A DNA stretch of 64,000 nt from Chlorophyllum brunneum (taxonomy: Eukaryota; Basidiomycota; Agaricomycetes; Agaricales; Agaricaceae). Positions 48,401-58,760 of this stretch are shown in pieces. The position numbers and the translations under genes were made by a program. The notes under the pieces are model-generated. The model ran no database searches and had not been told where the DNA came from. It was given only the letters and a program-made list of their open reading frames with translations. Numbering within the stretch: position 1 is the stretch's first letter; the number at the start of each line of letters is the position of its first letter. The stretch lies in NCBI GenBank assembly GCA_963576785.1, contig OY756139.1:4650001-4714000 (forward strand), written 5' to 3'.

Positions 48401-50214
48401 ACACCTCCAGCCTTTCGGGCGTTCAATTGCGAAAGTATTTGCTTCTTTGATACTGATGAACCCGGTGCCATCGTCGTCAATTGCTTCCAAAATGGACTGA
48501 AGGTGTGCTACATTGATGAACTCCAACGCCCATTTGTCGCCTCCCAGCCCCGCCAAACTTGCGACAGCCAAGCCCGATTGTTGTTGATCAATAGGCGATA
48601 ATAGCATATCTGGCGAGGGCGCTCGTATTGTTAAGGTTTCATCGACTCTCAGGAAGGGCGTCCCGGTCGTGAATTGGTCTGTGAAATAATCGCGAAGGGC
48701 TAGGACAAAATGTCGGGCCTTGACGCTTCCTTTCCAACCCTGTCCAAAGCTCTCAGAGTGACATTTTGGCAAGCACCCCATCCACGTACCATCTCTCTCC
48801 ACAAGTTTTGCAAATCCTTTGAACGTCTATCACAACACGTCCGGTGTGCCGATGAGAAGAACGCACCCTATCTTTTATTTTGTCGTGCGTTCCGGCAGAT
48901 AGAACGCTGACAATGTATCTTCCCTGTTTTTCCAAAGCGTCTGCAATATTTCGACCCTGGATCTCGAGTTTGCGATCGAACAGACTAAAGTTACGTTTCA
49001 ACACCACGTCCAGATCCTCGGCCAACTCCTTCCTCAACTTCTCTTTCACTGAGTCGATATCGCTTTTACTATTGAGAGTCTTATCAGCCAAATTGGCCAT
49101 GGTCTCCCCTGACTTTTTGACGAGACCCTGAACGAGGTCGTTGCGTTCAATAATGGCCTTTGACCCTCCGTTCAATTCGATATATTCGAGCACCTCTCTT
49201 TCGCGCGGGGTATCGAGGCCTCGGAACACGTTAGCCAGCATGTCCAACTTCTCTTCGATTGACCCGAGCTTAATTGATTGATCGTCCAGTTTCTCGTTGG
49301 CAGTATCAATACCGAGTGCGATGTGAACGGTAAGGGCTTTGTCGAGCTCGTCTCTGTGGTCCATGAACTTGGCTGCGAAACCGGCCAGACGGCTTTCGTA
49401 TATTTTGGATTTGAGAGTCTTGGCTATTTAAAGTGAGCTCAGCTTTAAATTGGGCTGAGGGGGTTCGCGCACCAATAAAACTCTTCTTCAAATAGACATC
49501 GCAGGCTGAGCCACACTCTTTGATGTCTAGGGCAATCTGTTCCATCAACGGCTGCATGCGATCTTTTAAAATCATGCCGTCGGGTCCAACCTCATCAGGG
49601 TCTTTGATACGGCGCAATCTGGTCCTTAGTCAATGTCAAACGTAGTACATCGAAGAATGACGACGCACTGGAACAGCGTGCACATCATTTGCTGCATTTG
49701 AATCTTGACGGCCATGACCTTTTGGTTGTTCTCTCTCCGCGTCAAGTCGAGCGTTACCACGAGTTTGAACGCGACCACGGCCACTTGCGCATCCGTTAGT
49801 AGATGTTCACTACTTTGAGAATCCAATCACACACCTCCGACAAAGGGATGGATCTGACCAAGCGCGTCAAGGCCAGTCATCACGACCTTGACGGATTCCG
49901 AAAAGCCAGATATTGCATTGTCAATGGTTTTGCTGTCCGGCGATGTGATTCCTGAAGCAGCGGAATTGATGACTGTACTATTGGCATTATAGAAGTTGTG
50001 CAAAAATGCCAAGGTCGGTGATTCGGTAGTAGACGTAATGGCATTCCCTTTGGATAATGGGTCACTGAGCAGAGGAAGGGGATCGATGTAGCTCACCCAA
50101 CTTATCGAAGGCTTGTTCCTTCTTTCCCGACGCTTCCCTCGAAGACTTTATGGTCAAGAACGCATCAGTAAGAGCTCTCCCTGTCTCGGGGGTGGCAGCA
50201 GGCACTGAAGACAT
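45426..50214 (-). CDS. Large EF-hand / ZZ zinc-finger protein, paralog 2
   Basis: Start ATG at 50214 (MSSVPAATPETG), stop at 45426. Same domain order and many of the same intron positions as the gene at 40319-45045: ESPTLAFLHNFY, LGQIHPFVGG, AFKLVVTLDLTRREN, KDPDEVGPDGMILKDRMQPL, LDTPREREVLEYIELNGG, WREMGWKGSVKARHFVLALRDYF, a canonical EF loop (IDDDGTGFISIKE), LHWIAFWAKGWEMSL, a beta-rich domain (GFWSGHFW ... GQLRAEEETLTGAW), an acidic linker shorter than in paralog 1, a ZZ finger (CDSC, CLTC, CSQC, HSTDH), a second cysteine cluster (CGCC ... CWICITC ... CNDC) and a coiled coil (QRFEVLDSKVESYLSAFEEK). The first intron is 49 bp with normal GT-AG ends. Overall identity to paralog 1 is roughly half by eye, so the duplication is old. 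Function unknown. Confidence 0.87.
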
Positions 50215-51387
50215 CGGAGAGGGAATGAAAATGCGTTAACAAGTGATAATCCGCATGAAATCTGCTTTAAGGGGAAATGCTGGCGTTTAACGTGGCCAGC
50301 TTAGTCCGTCCGCGGGATGCAGGGTTGATTCACGAAGTCAACTCCGCTGGACCATTGGACATTATCGCTTTACGGAAGATCAAACACATCTTGGTTCTTC
50401 TGATAACGTTCAATTGAAAATCAATACACCTTTCGGAAGTTGCCTTACCCCACTGCGACATCCCCGCCAAAAATATTGAGGAACTCCTTCATAGTGCTGC
50501 GCACTCAGCTAGAACCAGGGAGAACCAAGCCCACATGTACAAGATCCGCGATAGAAGCTGATAGAAGGTAAACCTGATTAGCGGATCGATCGTCCATCCT
50601 CACTACTTTCAGTTCTGACACTTCTCGCTTCTGGCCCTGCGGTCTGCCTTTCCGGCCATGATAATGAACAGGTGGGCGCACAGCTGAAACTGATCCCTTG
50701 TCGTAGGAATACCATCCCTGACCTACTTTTCATACGAACCTACCTGTGGCCAGGTTATCAGTAATGCCTCGCACCAAGACCATGGTGCCTGTACACCAGT
50801 CATATTTGTTGTCAGGAGACGCTCCTAGTGGCTCACATCCGTGTATAGGGGCCTACTCGGTATCATATTGTGGATACCTTTTACTATAGCATCTCAGAGC
50901 GTTGGTCCCTAAACCTCAGACTGGGACTAGTCACGATATATGGAATGCACCCGTTTAGCTTGCATGACCTTTTCTTGTGTCCAATCCCATTTGTACTTGA
51001 GGGCTCGACGGATCACAATACTTCCGAAATACTGGTCGCTTCATCCCTTCGATATGACAAGGATGGTGGCTGGGACGTGGAAAAAATTGTTCTGTGTACA
51101 GAACAAGCCGGGGAACACACCTTTCATTGACAGACCCAGTGAAGTGGACCTGAAGCGGTGTAGCGACTCGCGATTTCGTGAGGCGTAGTCAGAAATTTAG
51201 GTGACGGGAGAAGACCAGTTCGTCGGTACAGAGAGGGTTTACGTTCTAAACAATCACAAGTGTGATCAAATAAGCCTGGGGCTACCACGGTCATATGGGC
51301 TTGGAAGTCCACCTGATCGCGTCATCTTGCACAAGACCTTCTTATTCTCAGCATGACCCACCAACAAGCAGAGCGTTACGCACCACC
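50215..51387. other. Divergent intergenic region
   Basis: Holds promoters of paralog 2 (minus) and of the oxygenase gene (plus). An open frame upstream of the oxygenase start (from 51295) is in frame with it but has a weaker start context. No other gene seen. Confidence 0.5.
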
Positions 51388-52811
51388 ATGTCTACCAATG
51401 CCAGCAACTTCTCCAGCATCCCCGTCCTCGATTATGCCTTACTCACCAACGGAGCTGACCGAGATGTCTTCATCGACCAGCTTAGACATGCCCTCATCAA
51501 CGTAGGCTTCCTGTACCTCAAGAACCACCCTGTTCCACAAGATATCGTGAACAAACTCATAAACTACATCCCCAACGTCTTTGACTTGCCACAGGAGGCT
51601 AAAGATAAGATCAAGATGTCCAATTCAGAGCACTTCTTGGGCTACTCGCGTCTGGGGACTGAACTCACGAAAGGTCAAGTCGACCAGCGTGAGCAATTCG
51701 ATTTTGGTACGAAACACAAGTGTCGGTGGCAGAAAGGAGATCCGGATTACTATCGCCTTTGGGGCGCATGTCAGGTGCGTTCAATTTTTCCAGCGGTGAT
51801 TAGGACTGATGAACGACTATGCTATTTTATAGTGGCCCGATGAAGAGCTGATCCCTGGCTTTAGGGTGACCATGGAGACATATTTAGAGGAGGTCGAGAA
51901 GCTCAGTTACGACATCAGCTCTCTCTTGGCGGAAGCCTTTGGCCTTGGTCCGAAAGGCCTGGCACACTTCTATGACAAACAAGACCTAATGCAACATCGT
52001 GGAAAAATTGTGAAATATCCCGTCGTTACAGGCGAAAGCGATCAGGGAGTGGGCCCTCATTATGACGCAGGCTTCATGACATTCGTCCGTATCTAAAGTT
52101 CATCGTCCGATGCCTAATTCACACAACAGGCGTATTATTAGTTGTTACAAGCTTCGTCACACCCAGGTCTGCAGGTGCAAAATATTTCAGGGGAATGGAT
52201 CGATGCCCCTCCTATCCCAGGGACGTTTGTCATTAACATTGGCAAAGGTACGGAGAGTGTACGACATAGTTGACACTGAACCATCCCCTATCCCAGCTCT
52301 TGAATTCGTCACTCGTGGGGTGGCACGAGCGACTTCTCACAGAGTTCTCTCACCCAGAGGAGAAACACCGCGATATTCTGTACCATTTTTCCAGAACATA
52401 TCTTTGAGTATCAAGCTCGTGGATGAAGTCCTTGACTGTAAGTTGGACAACAAAGGCAGTTCGTTCTCAGCTCAGTGGTCTCTTGGTAGTTCCCCCCGAA
52501 ATTCTTAAATTACGAGATGAACGAGGAACAGTCGCTGCGACTGACTGTGAGTTGTGCTAGGATCTCTCGTTATGCGTACCAGAAATTGACGCATATCTCA
52601 GCGGTAAACTTCTCCGAGTTCGATAGGGAGCCATCGGGACGAGTCAATCTGATCGGACGAGTAAAGTAAGTTGGATGTTGTATTCGTCGTCAGGTGTAGT
52701 GTTCACAAGAATGCTTCCAGGAGTCACCCAGACACGGCCATGATCCACTATCCTGAATTATTCAAAGAGATATTCCCTAATGGCTACTCGGGAAAAGGAA
52801 ATGCTTATTGA
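51388..52811 (+). CDS. 2-oxoglutarate/Fe(II)-dependent oxygenase (isopenicillin-N-synthase-like)
   Basis: Non-haem iron enzyme that hydroxylates or oxidises a small molecule using 2-oxoglutarate and oxygen; substrate unknown. ATG at 51388 in CACCACCATG context is preferred. The N-terminal DIOX_N part reads IPVLDYALL ... GFLYLKNHPV and FFDL-like DLPQEAKDKI. After introns near 51776-51831 and 52084-52148 the catalytic core shows the iron-ligand pair H-x-D in GPHYDAGFMTF, LLQASSHPGLQVQ, GTFVINIGKALEFVTRG, the distal His in ATSHRVLSP, and the 2-oxoglutarate-binding R-x-S in PRYSVPFF. Further small exons end with MIHYPELFKEIFPNGYSGKGNAY and TGA at 52811. All ligands are present, so it should be active. 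A decayed partial copy follows at 53960-55250. Confidence 0.9.
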
Positions 52812-53959
52812 AAGAATAAGAGGGTCTGTCGCACGGCATTTTGGGTAGCACCTCCCGTGTAACTTCATGAACATAGCTAGTGTTGAACTCATTCCTACCC
52901 TGCAATCATTTGATCGATGACCTTGTCCACCACGACTGCAACCATACGTTCGTGATAATTTAGCTAAACATCTATTATCTCCACACCTTTCCCACTTGGG
53001 TGCCCGATAGACTCATGACTGCAACCCCCCAAGTTTCAACTCCAGAAACGAGGTATCTTTTCTAGTGGGACTAGATTCTACTGAGCTAAAAGACTGGATC
53101 CCAATTCTGCTACAAAAACCTAGCCAGGCGACGACCTTGAGTACAACCTGTCTACACTGACTCCATCCACCGAAGCCAGCAGCTCAGGCCCAACTCATCA
53201 ACTTTCATGACGTGCAGAAAAATGAAGAGACGCACTTCTTGTGTGGTCGACCCTATGAACAACACATACCCGTCACTCTGTTGCATGAAATGCTTTGCAA
53301 GTTCCACTGCAATCTCTACGCCTTAACCCCAACCCTCCACGGCCCAGACGTGGTCAGCGCTAAGACACGTCCGAAGTTCGTTGGCGTGTATACAAATGAT
53401 TCGGCGGCGGGGGATTTACAAGGGAATTACACACGATCTTACCACCAGAGCATCAGATCTTTTTGGTGGGACCATCCAATAACACGAGCCCGTACCGTGA
53501 GGATGGGCATGTGAACGTTGGTAATCGCAGAGTTGGGAATGGAGGTTCATCGGAGGCGCGGAAGCCTTTGTTAAAGTGGGGTATTCATTATGGTACCTCC
53601 ATAGCTCAGCTCGCAGAAAAATCCCGGGTTATTGAATTTCCCCACAATACTTCTGATTCAGCTTGGTAAAATGTGTTGGGTTGTATATACTGCCTCGCAC
53701 ATTCAAAGATTGCCTTATCTCTGTGGGCGCAGGGATACACGCCAACCGACCTATTGTCTAGCACATGAGAACGATCGTGCTACATACTCACTCGTGCGAT
53801 GAGGAAAAGCTGCATCCTAGGAATCGAGTTGTGGCTTCGCCGCGATTTTTGATTCTCAAATTATAGTCCCAAGGACGGATCACCTATGGCGAACTTTCTC
53901 TGTGTGTAATGTACAGGGCCTAACGCCTTTTATGGCTGATAATCCTTATAGCAATTTGT
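52812..53959. other. Intergenic between oxygenase and its relic
   Basis: No supported gene. Open frame 53212-53514 (plus) resembles nothing I recognise. Confidence 0.45.
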
Positions 53960-55250
53960 GAGTACTAGAACAAGTTGTCATTCGTGAAGTCCTTGACTGC
54001 GAGCTCGGTGATTTCATTTCGCGGTCCCCATGAATCCTTGAATTAATGGACGAGCGAGGAGAGCTGCTGGGCCTGACTGCGAGTTTCTCCGGGGTGCCCT
54101 GCTGTGACAGTGGTCTCGATGATCGGAAGGCCGTGCAGTGGCTCAAAGGTTGCGCCACAATATGTAGGTTTTATCCTAACGAAAGCTCTCGCTTCAGCCG
54201 CAACGCTCGAGGAGTATGGCGTTGACCTCACAACCCGGAACGTGAGAGGAGCGTGCCGTTCATCGCATGGTCATCTCGCCTACCAGGGCAGGCTGGTACT
54301 CATTCTGGAGAGAACAAATCAAACATGTGCAGGTGAAACGGAACCTTCCTTAGGAGACCTTTTCTACTACAATATCTTTTGTGCGATGCCAAAGTTACGG
54401 ACAGACATTTACTCGTGTCATCCTTGCTTTGCCATTGTTCTGGCCGGTAGGTCTCATCCTCGCTTCTGGCTTTCCTCCTCTGATTGTTATACTCTCCCAC
54501 ATCACGATAGTCACTCACCTGTGGCATTTTCGTATGACGACGAGATGAAAGGCGGGTTTAGTGGAAGAGATACCGATGGCGGAACTCAAATTTGCATCAA
54601 ATTTGTCTCGAAGTATGGACAACAAGTCCACAGCCGGCGCCTGGAACAAGGTTTTGCTGCCGAAACTGCCAGGATAGGATGAGCTTCCCGGTGGATGGTA
54701 TATGGTTGTCATGGAGAACTAGAAGTTACGCTAGCGCGGTGGTTGAAGGAGTGCATGCCCACGCCTTACCCGCCTTCAGGAAGAGGGAATAGTCCACGAA
54801 GGCGTTCGCAGCACGACTTTTATGATGAAGAAAGATGGTGGGTTGGACTTTATGTTACTTGGCTGGGTAGGATTTGCGGGAGAGGCTGGAATATCCGCCG
54901 CTCATAGATCCCATCCTTTAACAACCTCGTGAACTTAGCGATTGCATTTCTATTATTTCCCAATACGACAATGTCATGTTTGAGCACATGTTTTCAAAAT
55001 GTAGTATACTTATATATCAATCTCGGCCTTAGCTTCCTTGGGCCACCAGGATAGGTCAAACAGACGTCCACTGACGGAAAGCGGAGCCTGATAGGAACCC
55101 ATTGCCAGGGCTGGTCAACTTGTATTCTCGTCAGGTATTGCAGCTGCGATCCACCCGTCGGAGAACTGTTTCCGAGCGGCTACTCTGGGGAACGGAAGGC
55201 TTATTGAGGGAGTAAAAGGATTTGTTGTACGGCAGCTGTACAAGGGAGTC
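53960..55250 (+). pseudogene. Decayed partial copy of the oxygenase gene
   Basis: Two blocks match the 3' part of the oxygenase gene at 51388-52811. Block 53985-54090 contains GTGAAGTCCTTGACTG, then a stretch like the CCCCGAAATTCTTAAATTACGAGATG exon with TGGACGAGCGAGGAGAG. Block 55130-55250 matches the last exon and 3' flank (GGCTACTCTGGGGAACGGAAGG, against GGCTACTCGGGAAAAGGAAATG in the gene; then GCTTATTGA and AGGATTTGTTGTACGGCA). The catalytic exons are missing and about 1 kb of unrelated sequence separates the blocks. It looks like the remnant of an old tandem duplication, with the first half lost and an insertion or heavy drift in the middle. Confidence 0.55.
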
Positions 55251-55311
55251 ACGCCGTGACATAAGTGACTGAAGGTCAAATAGTACGTTGCAGATTTCTA
55301 CAGCCATTCCC

Positions 55312-56798
55312 ATGTTCCCGTCCTCCCTCAGGTCCACCTCTAGCCCTAGTCTACCAAAGCGAGCCGATAGTCTAAATGCGACGCAGCAGAAACTAGGCTC
55401 GAATCCGATATTGATGAAGATTGAGGAGGAGTTGCACGATGCTCGGAGGGTCAAAACACATGGACAGGAGGAGGACCTCCGACTCGCGTTAGACATGGTT
55501 ATCAACAGAGTGGTTGAGCTGGTGAGATATTATCACTTCTTGTGTAACGTATCTTGACTTTCTTCTGGTTCAACCAGACTTCTGTCCTGACCGAGGCGTA
55601 CAAGACCCAAGCTGACCTTGAGGTTCAGCTCAATGTCGCCAAATCTAACCTGGCTCTTGTCATATCCAATAACGAAATGTTAGAAGACGCCCTACGCCGT
55701 GATAGCTCTGGGGGCTCTAAAGACGTTGGATGGCAAAGACGCAGTGGTAATCCTTCTGGAGAGCGCCAGAGTCTCGAAGAGTGGCAACATGCCGTCGAAT
55801 TCTCAGCTGGAAATGAAAGTCATCCAGCCTCTGCTACCAACTCGCCACAAATCCCGCATCAGGGTACCCCGTCCACCTCAAGTGCAAATCAGCAGGAGAA
55901 TGGCCGTTTCTTCAAATTCCGATTCGCATCCAATGCCACAGCCTCCAGATCTAGCACTCGTCCATCCACGCCCTCAGGAGCATCGACAGTCTCTCCCCAA
56001 ATTCCTCAGCAGGTTCAGTCACCTACTATTCCTTCAATTCCTTCCCATATTACGAAAGAGCTCGAAGATCTCGGCTCGGAACTACAAAAAGAACGATCTG
56101 CACGAAAATCAGCTGAGCAAGAAAAGGCAAACTTGGAAGCCGAGTTGGAGTCCTTATCCCAGGCGCTGTTTGAAGAGGTGCGCCTCCGTCCATCATTTTT
56201 TATAGTCGTCCGATTTCATCACACTCATCAGGCCAACAAAATGGTCGCAACTGAGCGTATTAAACGTGCAGAAACAGAGGAAGAACTTCACGAACTTCGA
56301 ATGGAGAAAGACGCGTTGAAAAGGGCTCTTCGTCTTATCGAAGGGGAGAATCATTCCCTCCGCGAGGGCAATGTGCTGGCACAGTCGTCATTACCCGATT
56401 TGCACGCACACACACCACCCATAAGACTCAGCCGATCACGATCGTCGTCCGAGGTGGCCATCAAATCACGTCCGAGCTCTCTCATTCTTGAATCCGCCGT
56501 GCCTCTCCCACCGTCACCAGCTCCCGATACCGCGTATTCCCAAAACCCATCAGCATCTCCGCCATCTCCGCCCGCTATATCTCAATCGCTATCATCAGCT
56601 GATTCGCAAATAACACCCAAGAGCCTTCGATCACAACCGCTACCGTATTCGCCCTCACTACCTTCCTTCCCTTCCGACATAGACCAAGCGTCTCCGTGGG
56701 CGGACGTTCCTTCTTCATCTACGTCGGCATCCACGTCTCCGTCTGCACAGATTGAGTCAGGGTCTCTCTATGCAGCTGCCGCTCTCGCGATGCGATGA
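55312..56798 (+). CDS. Sec2-domain Rab guanine-nucleotide exchange factor
   Basis: Predicted exchange factor of the Sec2/Rabin8 family, which activates the Sec4/Rab8 GTPase on secretory vesicles for polarised exocytosis at the hyphal tip. ATG at 55312; introns 55522-55577 and 56178-56231. The N-terminal part is a coiled coil (KIEEELHDARR ... DLEVQLNVAKSNLALV). A Ser/Pro-rich stretch follows, then the Sec2 GEF core: EDLGSELQKERSARKSAEQ, LEAELESLSQALFEEANKMV, and AETEEELHELRMEKDALKRAL. The pattern LxxALFEEANKMV is the family signature. The C-terminal 140 residues are Ser/Pro-rich and probably phosphorylated. At about 455 residues it is shorter than yeast Sec2 but normal for basidiomycetes. Confidence 0.85.
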
Positions 56799-57055
56799 TA
56801 CTTGACCGTTCTTCACAGGAGCATTTTATTCCCGGTCGATAGATGACTCTTCTAGTTGATACTGAACATTCTTCTGCCTTTCTGTCCCCTTCACCCCTGA
56901 TACCCTCATATCTGATGGTCAATATCGCATGCATGTTTTTCTTTTGGGTACTCACAATGACACACGTTTCTCAATTCTTATTCTGGTGATAGAGGAGCAC
57001 TGGTGAGCGTTGAACTTTGGATTTCGAAGGTGCTGGGCAAGGCTTTGTTGTAAGT

Positions 57056-57150
57056 TCTCTGTTAGTATATCGGTTAGTACACGCGCAGTATATCGGTTAG
57101 TACACGCGCCTGTCACGCGCGAAAGCGGGGTTCGACTCCCCGACAGAGAG
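57056..57150 (+). tRNA. tRNA-Asp (GTC) with 23-bp internal duplication
   Basis: Acceptor TCTCTGT pairs with ACAGAGA; the anticodon stem-loop CGCGCCTGTCACGCGCG carries anticodon GTC (Asp); the T-arm is GGGG-TTCGACT-CCCC and the discriminator G. Without the extra 23 bases the gene is a canonical 72-nt tRNA-Asp. A perfect tandem copy of AGTATATCGGTTAGTACACGCGC (57064-57086 and 57087-57109) doubles the D-arm and box A. This extra segment is not at the usual intron site (37/38), so the transcript would need unusual processing or the gene is dead. A T5 run lies about 20 bp downstream. Confidence 0.85.
57064..57109 (+). repeat. Two perfect 23-bp tandem copies of the D-arm
   Basis: Direct repeat inside tRNA-Asp. 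Both copies are identical, which suggests a recent slippage or repair event, or an assembly error. Confidence 0.9.
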
Positions 57151-58760
57151 TTACTGTGATTGGATTCGCTTTTTGTTCCAGGGGTGTGAGGAGACAGCAA
57201 TTGCGTGCTCTTGGGAAAGATCTTCCACTTGTGGGCAAAAGCTATTCATTTTTGTCCAATGTGCTTTATGCTTACAGTTAATGCCCCACAAGTACAAGCT
57301 GGCTATCTGGATTGGTCAATACTACACTTAAAATCCAATCATTAATGCAGGTGTCAAGCAAATTCGTTCAGCCATTGTCGATCACAGTAATTTCCTTCTG
57401 TGTCCAGGGGAGGCACGAGAAGCCCAATGTCTTCCCACATACGGCCAACAACGAACCCAGTGGAAGCATTCGGCAATCGCGTAATCCTATCCATCCATTT
57501 GGCTAGATGCACTGGATCTTGCAACCTACGAAGATATCCGAGTACGAAGCTAAGGTTGCATGGTCCGTTGAACATCGAAATTAGTGTCGCTCCGACTTAT
57601 GAAAGGCAGATAGTCTTCTGGTTTGGGGGTTTGTTGCAAGACAGTCGTTGCTATTACGCCAGCCATTGTGAATAGTCAGCTCTACTAATGACGAATCGCG
57701 ACACTAGATGGCATCGTGTACACATGGATCTTTCTTATTTCATTCTTAACACCTGCACCCATGTGTAGATCCTCGAACGCGCCGTTTAGTGTTATTAACG
57801 CGGCGTGAGCTCGAAAATAAAAAATGACCTCCATCCGTATTGTAATCTCACAGTGTGATTATCATCAAGTCACAGCGCTCTCGGCAAAACGACGACGTAT
57901 CCCAGCATTCCTGTAACTGTAGTATATTGTCCGCTCGGTAAGTCATAGGTGGCGATAACCATTCATCTTCATGGGCATATCGGGCGAGATGACCTCAATT
58001 CCTCCAAGGCATCGACGCACCCAACCTTGAGGAATTAATTATTGGCCACTTTCAGACGACTTGAGGTATTGACCTGATGAATAGGCTGACGAACTGAGTG
58101 AAAGGGTGTTTATTGCGATCGATAGGCAAGTCAGCGTGTATTAAGCAGAAAGATGTGCATATGGTGGGCGGATGATGGAACGGCACTTTGATCACCATGA
58201 GCACCCGAGATCGCGCGGGCGCACGTACGAAAGTCGTAGAATGGAGCGGACGTTCGTTTGTGTCCACATAATAGTATGGTCGTGCGCCGAGGTTGGACCG
58301 TGGAATTGCGAGAAAGTTTTGGGAGTTTGGAGAAACCGAAGATCGCGTAGGTTTATTGGTACGTATGGGCGTCGGCCGCAGTGTCCAAAAATCGACTCCC
58401 AAGCAGCATCACTGGGAGACTTAGGAGATCAACCAGAGACTGGGTCGTAGACTGGAAATCCAGCCTTAACGACTTGGATTGCCTATCTCGACATGACCTT
58501 GCTATTCGAGAATTTCTGGTGGGTATCCTCGGTCGTTACTTCTCTTGGTGTTGATGGGGGTGGATAATTTTGGCGAATAGGTGCCTCAACAGGATAAACC
58601 GTGTTTGTGCTTCACTTCCCATCGAGGAATGTTAGTGAATTTTCGAGGGGAGAGTTGATAACAAGAATAGGTCAGGATTTGTTTGGCATCGTCTTTAGGT
58701 CCAAATATCTGCATGACGTGACTCGTATTGACGCTCAGTTCATTCCTTCTGACCTACTCA
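57151..58760. other. Intergenic, tRNA-Asp to SQS1-like gene
   Basis: Open frames 57354-57575 (minus) and 58052-58402 (minus) match no known family. The right end is the promoter of the R3H/G-patch gene. Nothing else supported. Confidence 0.5.

Noticed and set aside
57695..57720. Short match (ACACTAGATGGC) to the LINE 3' region near 4150
   Set aside because: A 12-15 base match with a mismatch is expected by chance in 64 kb, and the flanks do not align.
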